Source: Absidia repens (taxonomy: Eukaryota; Mucoromycota; Mucoromycetes; Mucorales; Cunninghamellaceae). From it: DNA of 64,000 nucleotides. The notes beneath the pieces are model-generated. The model was given only the letters and a program-made list of their open reading frames with translations, did no database searches and was not told the origin of the DNA. Made by a program: the position numbers and the translations under genes. Below, in pieces: positions 36,478 through 47,284 of this stretch; position 1 is the stretch's first letter, and each line of letters starts with the position of its first letter. The stretch covers positions 1,302,001 through 1,366,000 of the forward strand of contig MCGE01000005.1 of assembly GCA_002105175.1 (NCBI GenBank). The letters are read 5' to 3'.

Positions 36478-38580
36478 ATGAATCGTGAAAACGAACCTCT
36501 TCTTAACTCTCCTAGTCATGGTGCCCAACATGACGTTACCTTTTTCTCCTCCTTCAAAACGACAATGACTTCGTCATACTTCAATATCCTTCTAGTCTTT
36601 GTCCCCATCGCTCTCATTGCTTCCTTCATGAAAGCTTCTGACCCTGTTGTCTTCTCGCTAAACTTTGTGGCTATTATTCCCTTGGCTAAACTTTTAGGTT
36701 TTGGTAGGAAATAACTGCTACGAACCACTAATACTACTTTATCGATACTGACAGGTTATATATATATATTTGATTCATAGCTACCGAAGAAATTGCCCTT
36801 AGAACTGGAAGCACCATTGGTGCCGTAAGTAACTATAGTAAAATAAAAAAGGCTCAAGTCTAATACCCTAATATTATGTTTTATTGACAAAATAGTTACT
36901 CAATGCCACATTCGGAAACGCCGTTGAGCTTATTCTTGGTATCATTGCCTTGAAAGAAGGCTTAATCCGTGTCGTTCAAGGTAATACAAAAAAAAAAACT
37001 TTCCCGAAAATCGATGCTGATCACTTACTATTCCTTTTTCTATTTTCCTTTCCTTAACATGTCATCATGTCGATCATTTTAATTGATTAGCTTCCATCCT
37101 TGGCTCCATTTTATCCAACATTTTACTTGTAAGGCTTGACAATAATAAAAAAAAAATCAGAGAAAAGGGTCTAGTATCTAATCATCTGTGATTTATTAGG
37201 TTCTCGGTTTTTGTTTCCTTTTGGGTGGTTCCACACGCCAAGAACAAAGCTTCAATGTGACTGGTAAGGAGAATGAACAAACGCATGCACCCTTTCAAAT
37301 CCTAATTATCCATTTTCTTTTCCTGTGTAGCCGCTCAAACGTCTTCATCTCTTTTGGCCCTTACGACTCTGTCCTTACTTATTCCCGCTGCTTTCTCTGC
37401 TACTGCTAACACTGCCAGCGAAGCCGAGGAAGGTATCTTGAAACTCAGCCATGGTACTGCCCTGATCCTCTTGTTGGTCTATATCCTCTTCTTATTCTTC
37501 CAGGTAACAAACGATAAATGATGTACATATGTGCATTAAGTGTTGACACATGCACTAATACATGTTTTTTTTTTCTTTTTTTTTTTTTTTTTTTTTTGCT
37601 TTGCATAGTTGAAAACACACACCTACTTGGTATGACAAAAAACCCGAATATATGTATTGTTTTGCGTGAACACTTACCCCCTTTCCAACTTTCTCTTCTC
37701 TTAGTACGAAGATGAAGCTGATGAAGATGAAACCCCAAACACCACCTTAGGTTTTTCGGTCGTCAGGTAACCAATCAGTGAGCAGTGTAACTGTCATATC
37801 GGAACAGTGATTTAATCAGGGTACTGACTTTTTTTTGTTTATTTTATGCAGTCTTATTGTCATTGCTGGTTTTGTCTCGTTGCATGCTGAATTTTTAGTG
37901 GGAGCGTAAGTTTTTGACGTCAAGAATAAATTACAATCACTATATGTTACTAAATTTTGTTTTGATTGATAGTATCGAAGGTGTCGTTGACAGCTGGGGA
38001 GTAAGTTATTATCAAATTTGTATGTCATTTATCATCTGATTTATCGACCGTTTGTCGGTTTTTTTTTATTAATAGATTGATGAAACTTTTGTTGGTATTA
38101 TCTTGCTGCCCATCGTTGGAAAGTAAGTTGTTTGTTAGCGTTATATGCATATGTACAATAGTAACTCATTCGTGAATCTCATTATAGTGCCGCTGAACAT
38201 GTCAGCTCTGTCACCTTTGCCTTGAAAAACAAGATGAATCTTTGTATTGGTATTGCCGTCTCTTCCTCTCTTCAAATCGGGTTGTTGGTGACTCCTGTCT
38301 TGGTGATTACTGGTTGGATCATTGGTCAACCCATGACCCTCTTCTTTGAAAACTTTGAAACTGTTGTTCTCTTCTCCAGTGTGTTGATTGTCAACTACTT
38401 GATTCAAGACGGTCGCTCCAATTGGTTAGAAGGTGTCCAACTCTTGGTAAGCATGGCTGATAATAAAGGGGAGGAGGGTATTTGAAAAAAATAGGATTGC
38501 TCATTCTTTGTTTTTATTTATAGTCTGTTTATTCTATTGTGGCTCTGGCATTCTATGTCCATCCTACCACCAAGGAATAG
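36478..38580 (+). CDS. vcx1: Vacuolar Ca2+/H+ exchanger (CAX family)
   Basis: This is a polytopic antiporter that loads Ca2+ into the vacuole using the proton gradient. Thirteen exons close in frame: 36478-36703, 36781-36824, 36896-36980, 37091-37128, 37200-37263, 37331-37503, 37609-37629, 37705-37766, 37852-37905, 37973-38000, 38076-38122, 38188-38446 and 38524-38580, giving 385 aa. The two pseudo-symmetric ion-binding motifs are present: [11 protein letters not shown] in the first half and [13 protein letters not shown] in the second. An acidic loop (YEDEADEDE) joins the halves. The N-terminal ENEPLL may be a dileucine sorting signal. Exons as short as 21 and 28 bases and a poly-T tract next to one acceptor make automatic gene prediction hard here. 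The first ATG is used. Confidence 0.96.
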
Positions 38581-38674
38581 AGGAGATTTATAGATATAGT
38601 CTATTTGTGCTTTGTACTTTTTTTAGCTTTGTGATTTTTTTATCATTCGCATATGAATAAATAAATTATCTTTA

Positions 38675-38745
38675 TTATTATTATCATTATCATTATTGTT
38701 ATTATTGTTATTGTTATTGTTGTTGTTGTTGTTGTTGTCGTTGCT
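38675..38745 (+). repeat. ATT/GTT trinucleotide microsatellite
   Basis: Degenerate tandem ATT, ATC and GTT units just downstream of the exchanger gene. Confidence 0.85.
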
Positions 38746-39563
38746 ATTATGTTTAATACGATGGAAACAATAATATCAGTCTTTATCATATAATTAAAAT
38801 ATATTATAGATAGAAATAATCTCAAGTGTCAGCCAATCCATTATTATAGAATTGAAGGTTGTTTGACTAGATAAGTATTTTGGGTAAGGAATATACTCGG
38901 CGGTGACTGTCGATGGGGTTTATTTCTTGAAATGCTTTGATTTTTTTTCTTTCTGAATTATTGTTGCGCTCAAGAGTTCATCATCTGTCCGATTATAAAT
39001 GGAAATCAAATTTATATCAGGTTGTTTCTTGGGGACATAAAGAAAAAGTCAGCGTACTTCTTACTACAACTATCGCCCGAAAGACATTTGGGCGCAAAAT
39101 CGCCCAGTAATAAAAAGGATGGGTATCTGAGTTTCAATCTTCCGCTGCTTGTTTCAGAAAAAGACTTTCTGGCAGGTATGAGACATTGTTATTACAATAT
39201 GTGGAAAAAAGCTAGGACTTGCTCTGACGCGAGAATAATGGAAATAAGCAAATGGAATTTTTTTTTATTTAAGAACAGTAAATCTATCTTGCTCGATGGT
39301 TTCGAGCATAGACACGTACAAACGGGTAAAACTTTTTTTATGTCAATAATAAGGATCACATTGCTGAGTTTATATTACTCCCGTAACAATAATAACGACC
39401 CAATGAAACCTTAGAAATCAGCAATCAAAGAAGTGAATCATCAATGAAAAAACGTAGAAGATGAATTAATTTATCTTTTCGTATTGATATTCATTTCTAA
39501 TTAAAATCTTGGTAGAAATAGCATCTTTCATCTTTATTCCATCTTGTGTACCTTGAGCTATAT

Positions 39564-39772
39564 TTATTGATTAAGGTTATAGTGAGAGGGTGATGTCCAC
39601 ATGTGTTCAGATATGTTAGCGATGAATGAGGCTTGATGGAACCGACTCTTTGCTGCCAAATCAAGAAAAGATGGACCATGGAGCTGAGAACTGACCCATT
39701 TCGGAGTTACAATACGTATTCCATAAAGTTGCTTTTTCCATTCTTTTTTTTTTTTTTCTGCTCTTTTTTTTA
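39564..39772 (-). pseudogene. Possible BRCT-like gene fragment
   Basis: One minus-strand frame stays open and reads YGIRIVTPKWVSSQL followed by FLDLAAKSRF before a TAA at 39566-39564. The IVTPKWV pattern resembles the C-terminal strand and helix of a BRCT repeat. There is no start codon, no splice context and no further homologous sequence upstream, because a plus-strand gene begins there. If real it is a relic. This is a weak, eye-level resemblance. Confidence 0.2.
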
Positions 39773-39832
39773 AGACACCACAATCAGTTCAAATCAATAA
39801 GCAAACGACATTTAGGATATTAGTTTAATGAC

Positions 39833-41098
39833 ATGCTTGGTGCATTGCAAAGCAATGAATTGACAGCTATCATTATACAATCGGTGGTGGTCAGCTATGC
39901 CTTTGAACTTTGCGTGCGGAATATCTTATTGTTCAGAAACAAGAAATTGCTACATATCCATATTGGTAAAAGTCTCTTGGGCTTCTTTTTTGCTGTGAAG
40001 ACTTCATTCTTTTTGTCTTTCTATACAAAGTAAGTTTCAATGAAATAAGATACTCTATCAAAAAAAGGTCGTGTTTTAACCTTTCTCTTGTGTATGCTAT
40101 AATGCTTGTGCTTGACAAAAAGTCAAGGGCCGTCTTGCTATGTTAGTGCGTACTTGGCTGATATATTTTACCAACTTGGAATGGTGGCTGGCAACTATGT
40201 TCTTCTTTCTCGGGCACATGCTATTGTTCCGCTTCCGTGGAAAACGGTGTCTAAATATTCAATGTTGGTGTTCTTGGTACTACGATTCATTATCGGTGTG
40301 GTTGATACCGTATTTCTCAAACTGGGATATGATGAATATGGCATGTGCACCTATACTGACAATTTCTACGTAAGATTTGAATGAAAATTTGTGTAATTAA
40401 AAATACTGATCTTACTTATCTATTTAAGACTGGTCCGATATATACCTTCTTTGACCTCATTATAGATGTCTATGTTAGTGTGGTAATCACTTGGGTGCTC
40501 GTTACACACATCCGACGACTTGAAAAGGCTCATTTACCAGTCAACGTCTCCCTCTACTTCGCTGTGGTCACTCACAACATTATCCGAACAGTGACTTTGA
40601 CAGTGGTGAATTTGATTTCTGGTATCTTTCTAATCATGGTATGTATTACATCGAACAAAGGAAACCGAACGAAGCACAATATTCTAATTTTTATTCTAAT
40701 CAACATTTGGTATTTAGGGAATGTCCAACCAATTTATCATGATTGTGTGGCCAGTCATCAATCTCTTTGTGGTGTTATTAATTGGATATGATTCGGATGT
40801 TACTAAAACAATCATCGAACTCAAGGAACAATACTGGAGTAAGGTCAATAGCCTGATCTCTTCAACTACTCTAGGCACACCATTGGTGATGAAAGAGTCG
40901 TTGTCAGTCAATTCAAGGAATCAACCAATGTGGAAAAGCTCGCCAGATTTACCTTTGCGAGACTTGACCCATATGCACCGCGTGTACACCTCGTCATCGG
41001 CACAAAAACGGCACCAGCAGCAGCAAGATGATTATCACCAGCAATTGTATAGATATCCTCGTAATGGATATTGGACTGATGAAGAACGAAGCTTGTAG
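39833..41098 (+). CDS. Orphan polytopic membrane protein
   Basis: Four exons (39833-40029, 40123-40369, 40429-40638 and 40718-41098) give 344 aa. About six or seven hydrophobic helices are visible, for example AIIIQSVVVSYAFEL, LLGFFFAVKTSFFL, YSMLVFLVLRFIIGV, FFDLIIDVYVSVVITWVLV and FIMIVWPVINLFVVLLIG. A cytosolic-looking tail of about 95 residues with a Gln/His-rich segment (QKRHQQQQDDYHQQ) follows. The layout recalls seven-helix receptor-like proteins, but I see no diagnostic motif and do not assign a family. An AATAAA lies at 41297-41302. The acceptor of exon 2 (ACAAAAAG) is a weak one, so that boundary is less certain. Confidence 0.75.
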
Positions 41099-41443
41099 TT
41101 ATCTGGAATCAAGCCATACACCATCTATCTATCTAGCTCTTACCCCTTCACGTCAATATATCTCCATATAGCATAGAATCATTATACTTTATCATTTTAT
41201 CATCATTTTTATTTATTTTATTTTAGTATGTGCATCCCTATTCCTTTTATTTCATTGTATTATCTTTGTCTTATGCATAATTAAGGTCCACTTCTCAATA
41301 AAGTTTTTTTTTTTTTTTTTTCAATGAATCCTAACTGATCGGTGCAAATGATTTTTTTGTATGTCCGCTCTTTTCGCCCTTGAAAAATAGGTTTTTTTTT
41401 TTTTTTTTTTTTTTTTGTCTTCGCTCTCCCAAAATACAGAAAT
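41099..41443. other. Short intergenic region with poly-T tracts
   Basis: This contains the 3' end signal of the membrane-protein gene and two poly-T runs (about 41305-41321 and 41392-41416) before the Naa20 start. Confidence 0.5.
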
Positions 41444-42407
41444 ATGAGTTTATTACGACGCTTCAAGGCAACAGATCTCTTCGAATTCAACAATGTGTAA
41501 GCTTCAAATTCCTCATTGATCATATTTATTTTTAACCTCTTTTTTTTTTTTTTTTTTTTTTTTTTGTATGGTAGGAATCTGGACGTGCTCACGGAAACAG
41601 TAAGTCTACCCCCTCCCCTCTCCCTAGCAGTGTAGTGAATAACGTGTTCTTCTCTCTTTAATTTTCTACTTAGTACAACATCTCATTCTATTTACAATAC
41701 CTTGCACAATGGCCTGATCTTTTTACTGTCCAAATTTCACCTCACGATAATTTGATGGGTTACGGTAGGATCTAGTGTTGCAGGTGAAGTTGAACAGTCT
41801 AGTGACCTATTGCCCTTTTATTATTATTACTATTTTACTCTACAATAGTTATGGGAAAGGCTGAAGGTACAGGTAAAAACTGGCACGGGCATGTTACTGC
41901 GATCACAGTTGCCCCAGAATACAGAAGGCTAGGCCTTGCTGATGGCATGATGAACTTGTTAGAACAAGTATCCGAAAAGACGTAAGTTTTATATATGAGG
42001 AAGCTGGAGGCAATGAGGTGTTTTATGTATCATTGGGAGTTGAAGTGATTTTGATACTTAAATACTTCCATTCACACACACACTTGTTTTTTACGTGTAG
42101 ATATAATGGCTGGTTTGTGGATCTTTATGTTCGAGTATCAAATGCGGTGGCAGTGGACATGTACAAAAAATTCGACTATTCTGTTTATAGGCGAGTGCGT
42201 GGCTATTATGGTGGATCCCACAATAGTGAAGATGCATATGGTACTTGGGGAAAAAAATCGCCTACTTCAACGCGCGTGTTCTGATATCTTTTTTCTTTTT
42301 CTATAGACATGCGGAAACCTTTGGTACGGGACAAGAAGAAAGAAACGATCAGGGAGAACGGTGAAAATGTGTATGTCAACCCGGAAGAATTGGATTCTTG
42401 GAGATAG
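41444..42407 (+). CDS. nat3: NatB catalytic subunit, N-alpha-acetyltransferase 20
   Basis: This enzyme acetylates nascent proteins starting Met-Asp, Met-Glu, Met-Asn or Met-Gln on ribosomes, together with the Mdm20/Naa25 subunit. Six exons (41444-41496, 41575-41599, 41674-41764, 41849-41981, 42101-42240 and 42307-42407) give 180 aa, the family's length. The sequence follows Naa20 closely: LRRFKATDLFEFNNV, NLDVLTETYNISFYLQYL, GHVTAITVAPEYRRLGLA (the GNAT acetyl-CoA motif R-x-x-G-x-A), FVDLYVRVSNAVAVDMYK and DAYDMRKPLVRD. Poly-T tracts occupy the first intron. AATAAA at 42519-42524 is a plausible poly(A) signal. Confidence 0.97.
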
Positions 42408-43940
42408 TTTAGTTACATTGATGTATTATATGTTGATAGAATATGCGATTGATTTATTTATTTTAAACATTATTTGGGGTATTTGTTTTATACATGATTT
42501 TGAAATATTTGGTCTATGAATAAAACTCTATTTTTGATTTATATACATATACACATCTTTATATTGTATCATAATGTGGTGATTGATGACTAAAGGGATC
42601 AACAATGTTCAACATGTTCACGTGTATGTATCATTATCTACAGTAGGGACCCGCATTAGCGATACCCAGAATACAAAATGCTTTCAAGGCAAACAATGGT
42701 GGGTGATAGCGTACTTCAATTTTTTATTGGAAGTAAAACATACATTGTATAGGTAAACTAATCCGCTCAAAATAAGCGTTTTCAGTATAATGCCGAGCAA
42801 GTCATGCTCTTCGCCAAAAAAATAAAAATATAGTCTAAAATGTTGCTCAATACCGTCGCCGAGGGAGCTTTAAGACTGGTAAAACACAGCAAAAACAATA
42901 AAATAGCCCAACGAAATATATCCTCCCCCAGGAGTAACCCATTCTACCAAACATCAAAGACACACTACGAGGGAATTATTGGTGATAGCATCAGGGAGAC
43001 CATTGGGGATCTGAGAAATGGTCAACACTAATCTAGAAAGGTGACCTTAAAAAGGGATCTAATATATTGTACAGCGGAGACAGGGCATGAGAAAAATTAT
43101 AATTATAAACTATTATCTTTTATTGAAGCAATAACAACAGCCAAAGCTATTCAAAAGGGCCAATGGTAGTGACAAAAACAAAAACAAAAAAGAACAAAAA
43201 ACTATTGCACAAGACATGAAAGAGACTAACGAGACATGTTTTCATTGAAGCAAAGAAAAGCAGACAAATTTTATCAATATGTAGATACAAACAATGGATA
43301 ACCAATACTAAACTAAACTAATGAAGGTTCTAATAAGCCAACTAATGGTGGTCCCAAATGCTGAATCCAAAATGAAAGGGTTTCCCCATGCATCTTGTAA
43401 ACCCTGTTCTGCGACCCTTTCTAGATTATTCCTGGCACTAATATTAAATCACCATAACCTGAAAGAAGTTGAATGATGAGGAAAAAAAAAAGTGAGAAAT
43501 GAAAATGAAAAGAAAGGAAGTGTTGAAAAAAATTGGAGTGTAAATAAATATCCACGTGGGCGGGCTTTGAACATTTGTGGCCTTAGGCTGAGGGAGGCGA
43601 CTGCCTTTCCTAGATATGTTTTGACTACATATATCAGGATAACAATATTGCCAATAGTAACGATGCAGCTTGGTTTTTCTGTTGATATCGTTATTGTGGG
43701 TCCTGAAGTCTGTATGTATGTGAATAGAAATAAAAGGGGTCGTTTTTTTTTTTTTTTTTTGGATCAAGTATAATTTTATTTCTGACAATGGGTGTATGTT
43801 GGATATAAAAAAAGTTTGCATTTATTGATTGAAATATAATCTAAAATGGCAGATATGATATGTATATAAAACGGAAATGGGTGGGCAAAAGAAACTAATA
43901 TGCTAAATAAACAAAATATCTATCTAACTAAAATTTATCA
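42408..43940. other. Intergenic spacer with repeat copy E
   Basis: The 3' flank of nat3 is followed by repeat copy E (about 42980-43720) and an AT-rich stretch up to the pseudogene tail. The short ORF at 42840-43031 partly overlaps the repeat and is not supported. Confidence 0.6.
42980..43720 (+). repeat. Interspersed repeat, copy E
   Basis: All the modules are present in order: GGGATCTAATATATTGTACA, TTTTATTGAAGCA, ACATGAAAGAGACTAACG, TTTTCATTGAAGCA, the AAAATGAAAGGGTTTCCCC core near 43370, CACGTGGGCGGG at about 43553, then the TTTCCTAGATATG ... AACGATGCA block shared with copy C. Confidence 0.8.
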
Positions 43941-46900
43941 TTAATTTCCAAGTATAGTTCGTCGTTTCGTAGTAGTTTCTCCATGTTTACCATTTGCCAT
44001 AGTGGAGGTGAACCCAAAGGCACATTTTTGTCTTGTCGCATCATAGTAACCCACCTGCAGCTTCACCTTCATGAGAGAATCGGCGTTTCGGTTTGGGTCG
44101 AAAAAATATGAGATGATAGGTTCCACCAGCCAATCACCATCGCTGCTGTACCGATCAACGCGGTTTTTTGATTTGCTTTTGTTGAAGATAAATCCATAAT
44201 ATTGTTGTTGCCGCTGTAATTGTCTTTACCAGATTTCCTGCATGCATATCGGGACCCGATCTGAATTTTAACATTGGGTGTAATAGTAGGTTTTTGTAAA
44301 GCTGATGAGTGTTGTGAGGCTAATGTGATTGTGATGTTGTCAGTATTGTTGTAGCCATGGCTAGTAGATGTGGTATAATCAAGGTGTAAATTGTTGATCG
44401 TGTCTGTGTTTGATAGCTGTTATTCTTGTTGCAATGGTGACGGTACATTAGGTGCATCATGTGAGTTCATTTCCGGTGATCCATCTTGTTGAAAAGATGA
44501 TTTCCAATGCTTTTCGGGAGATAGTAAGTCACCCAAGTGGCCTTGTGAGCAAGAATGGCAGCCTTTGTGAGACGTTGTTGCTACATTGTTGAGCTTAGAT
44601 CGATCTTGTTGTTATTCAATTGGAAGATGTTCAACCATGACAGAATTCCCAGAAGATGTTGATTGTAGTAATGCAGATTGATTGTGTGATTCTGTTGTTG
44701 TTGAGACCTGTTTCCTTGCCAAATTGTTGGGATTAGATGCTTTGATAAACGATTCGCCTGTGACAAACGGGTGATATCGGGCTTGTTGAGGTGTCCAACG
44801 TTTCAAAGGATTGAGCTCCAGTAAACCTTGTAGAAAGTCGATCATCGAGTGGCGTTGTACCAAATCTGAACAAACAAAAAATGTCCCTTTAATTTCAAAT
44901 CAAGTTGGATTATTTTTTGTTTTTTGTTTTTCTACCTTGATTTGGCTTGTAAAATCAGATCAGACGATTCCATTTGGGCGCAGGTTCTTTATCCAGGAAA
45001 TTCCGTTTTTTTGTGTTCCATGCCACATTGTTCAAGACTTTTCATAGTGTATATATAGTTGCCATTTCCTTTGGATTCCTTGTTAAAGAAAAATTCATCA
45101 GAATTCAATTCCTTGTCCAGCATATCTTGAGGAGGCATACTACATATAGAATAAAAATAGATGATGAGCACAATTAAAGGATTCTGGGGAGACCAACTAT
45201 CAAAGGTTTTACCCAATCATATCGATGATGCGTTGTAACCAGTTGTATTCCAAGTTTCCAGGAAATAAAGGAATTCCAAGAAAGATTTCCGCCACAATAC
45301 ACCTAGCTGATCACATATCAATTGCTCCAGTATATTGAAGTCTAGCGGCACCTCTGGTGAGCGATAAAACCGAGATTGAATGTACATGTGGATTTTATTC
45401 GCTTCGTGACAAGCCAATCCAAAGTCGATCACCTTGATGATGGGAGTATCGAACCTAAATAATAAATAATCAGCATCAGTAAGACATATTTTTTTAATCC
45501 CTTTTTCTACCCACCCCCCCCTTTTTTTCCCTACGTACGAAGTCAATAGAATGCTCTCTGGTTTCAAGTTGCAGTGGATGATTTTAGCGTCCTTGAGTGA
45601 GATAGAGTGTCCAGTAGCTGAAGAGTAAAGATCCGCACAAGGTTGATAAAAAGACCCTTGAACAGATTTTGTTTGATAAGTTCATATAGATTGAAGGAGA
45701 GCAGTTCGAATACCAGAAGGATGGTTTTTGTATGTAAACGTATGGCGTAAAGTCAAGATATGGTGTATTCCTTTTGAGTCGAATTTGCTACTGAGCTAAG
45801 GCACACACATCACACATATGGAAGCAAAAAATAAAAATAGAAAGGCATTAATGGTCGTTCCAGCCTGTGGTTTTCAATCATTTCCTATAAAATTGATCAG
45901 AGTTTTGTTTTACCTGTTTCGAAATTTCCACCTCCATCGACTTTGTTATTGATGATCTTGAACGAAAAAACTTCACCTGTTGTTTTTCGTTCGCATTTTG
46001 CTACTTGACCAAAGGTTCCTTTCCAAGTAAACTAATTCTCCTATACCTAACAATCAAAGTATTAGTGAGAAATGGAATGTAACAAATAATTTATCATCCT
46101 GATATCCATTTCAAACACTTACTGGTATTCCTTTTCTTCATCAAGTATGTCATCCACCTTGAGAATAAAGTCATAATCGTCATCGTCAAATCCGTCATTT
46201 TTTGCCGCCTTGCTCCGTTTGGGAAGGATCCATTTTGGTAGATTGGTTGATTTATATTGATATTCAGAATTCTGCCTTTCATAAGTATCCCCCAGCTGGG
46301 CTCTCATTCTTTTCAATAGGAACACCTAATCAAATATAATCAGCTACTATATGTCTATATTTTCCATGCATATTTTATATACCTTGTTCATTTTGTTTGT
46401 CATGATCGAATGTCATCTATCGCCTAGTACTACCTTTTTGAATGTGTTGGATCGAGCAGCCCATAGTTGTCCCAGATTCATTTTTCTGATTCAATAACAG
46501 TTGCATAAAATAGTGAGGTTGATTCCAAATTGTAATTCTTGATGCTTTTTGATATCCGTCGTGATGGTAATGATGATGCTGATAAGCCTATGTTTGAGGT
46601 TAGAAATGGGATCATGACAGGAAGACGACGTGTAACCCTGCTTGCTGACTGAATAAGCGTTACCCAGGTCGTAATCTGAGTCCGAATATATATCTTCAGT
46701 ATACACCTTGGAACCATCCGCTGTAACTAAAGGCAAAGATATACGTTAGTTCATAAGGAAATATCGGATTAAAAAGGGCAATCCTACATTACCCAAATTG
46801 ATGTGATAGTTACAAGCGACATTTTGTGTTTCATGTCCTACCTTGTTGATTTGACTATATAACTGTGAGTCCTTTCCAGGCAAAGAGAGCGAATGTTGTC

Positions 46901-46990
46901 GAGCTGTTTCTGAGGAGGATCATTTTTCTTCTCTAAGTAAAGAGGTGGCGCCACGATCGGAACTGCGTCAGTAGTTACCAGAGTCAAGTC
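43941..46990 (-). pseudogene. yak1: Decayed YAK1-type (DYRK family) protein kinase
   Basis: Segments in YAK1 order are recognisable on the minus strand: KNDGFDDDDYDFIL before the kinase, GTFGQVAKCERKTTGEVF (glycine loop, about 46015-45970), [31 protein letters not shown] and [31 protein letters not shown], and FLQGLLELNPLKRWTPQQA. They cannot be read as one protein. The glycine loop, the segment near 45728, helix E near 45600 and the segment after SPEV (about 45342) each need a frame change. TGA at 45313-45311 replaces the Trp of DMWS, and TAA at 44991-44989 interrupts the C-lobe. The catalytic loop reads HCNLKPES, so the catalytic Asp (HCDLKPEN) is Asn (codon at 45570-45568). Intron-like gaps are retained, so this is a decayed duplicate rather than a processed copy. 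Asn/Ser-rich tail sequence with another stop extends toward 43941. Confidence 0.88.
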
Positions 46991-47078
46991 AGCCAAATTT
47001 GATTGATAGGGGTGCTTTCATTGTAAGTGTGATTCCAAATGTGAAGAGTAACAAACGTCTTGGTGACGGTGAGGGCGA

Positions 47079-47150
<72 letters not shown>

Positions 47151-47284
47151 ATAAAAAACGAAGTAAATGAGTAAATGGCACTTTATTTTCAAAAAAGAGA
47201 ATAAAAAAATCAAATGATCGCCATACCGAAAAAACTGACAACAAAAATGTATAAAAATAAGGTTCAATCACCATATTCCAAATA
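46991..47284. other. 3' flank of the channel gene with 67-A tract
   Basis: This lies between the pseudogene and the stop of the CSC1-type gene. A plausible poly(A) signal for the minus-strand channel transcript (AATAAA, about 47185) precedes a 67-base homopolymer (47082-47148). Confidence 0.55.
47082..47148 (+). repeat. Poly-A tract, 67 bases
   Basis: This is the longest homopolymer in the window, lying downstream of the channel gene. It is poly-T in the sense of that gene, so it is not a retroposed tail of it. Confidence 0.95.

Larger units (their letters stand above)
38581..39832. other. Intergenic region with microsatellite and possible gene relic
   Basis: An ATT/GTT trinucleotide microsatellite lies at about 38675-38745. 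A plus-strand ORF at 39022-39414 starts only with TTG and has no recognisable domain. A minus-strand relic is listed separately. The right end is the promoter of the orphan membrane protein, with poly-T at 39747-39758. Confidence 0.5.

Noticed and set aside
39022..39414. A 130-aa plus-strand ORF
   Set aside because: It starts with TTG, lacks any ATG near its start, has AT-driven composition and shows no recognisable domain or splice context.
42840..43031. A 63-aa ORF with an ATG
   Set aside because: It overlaps the start of repeat copy E and is not preserved in the other repeat copies.
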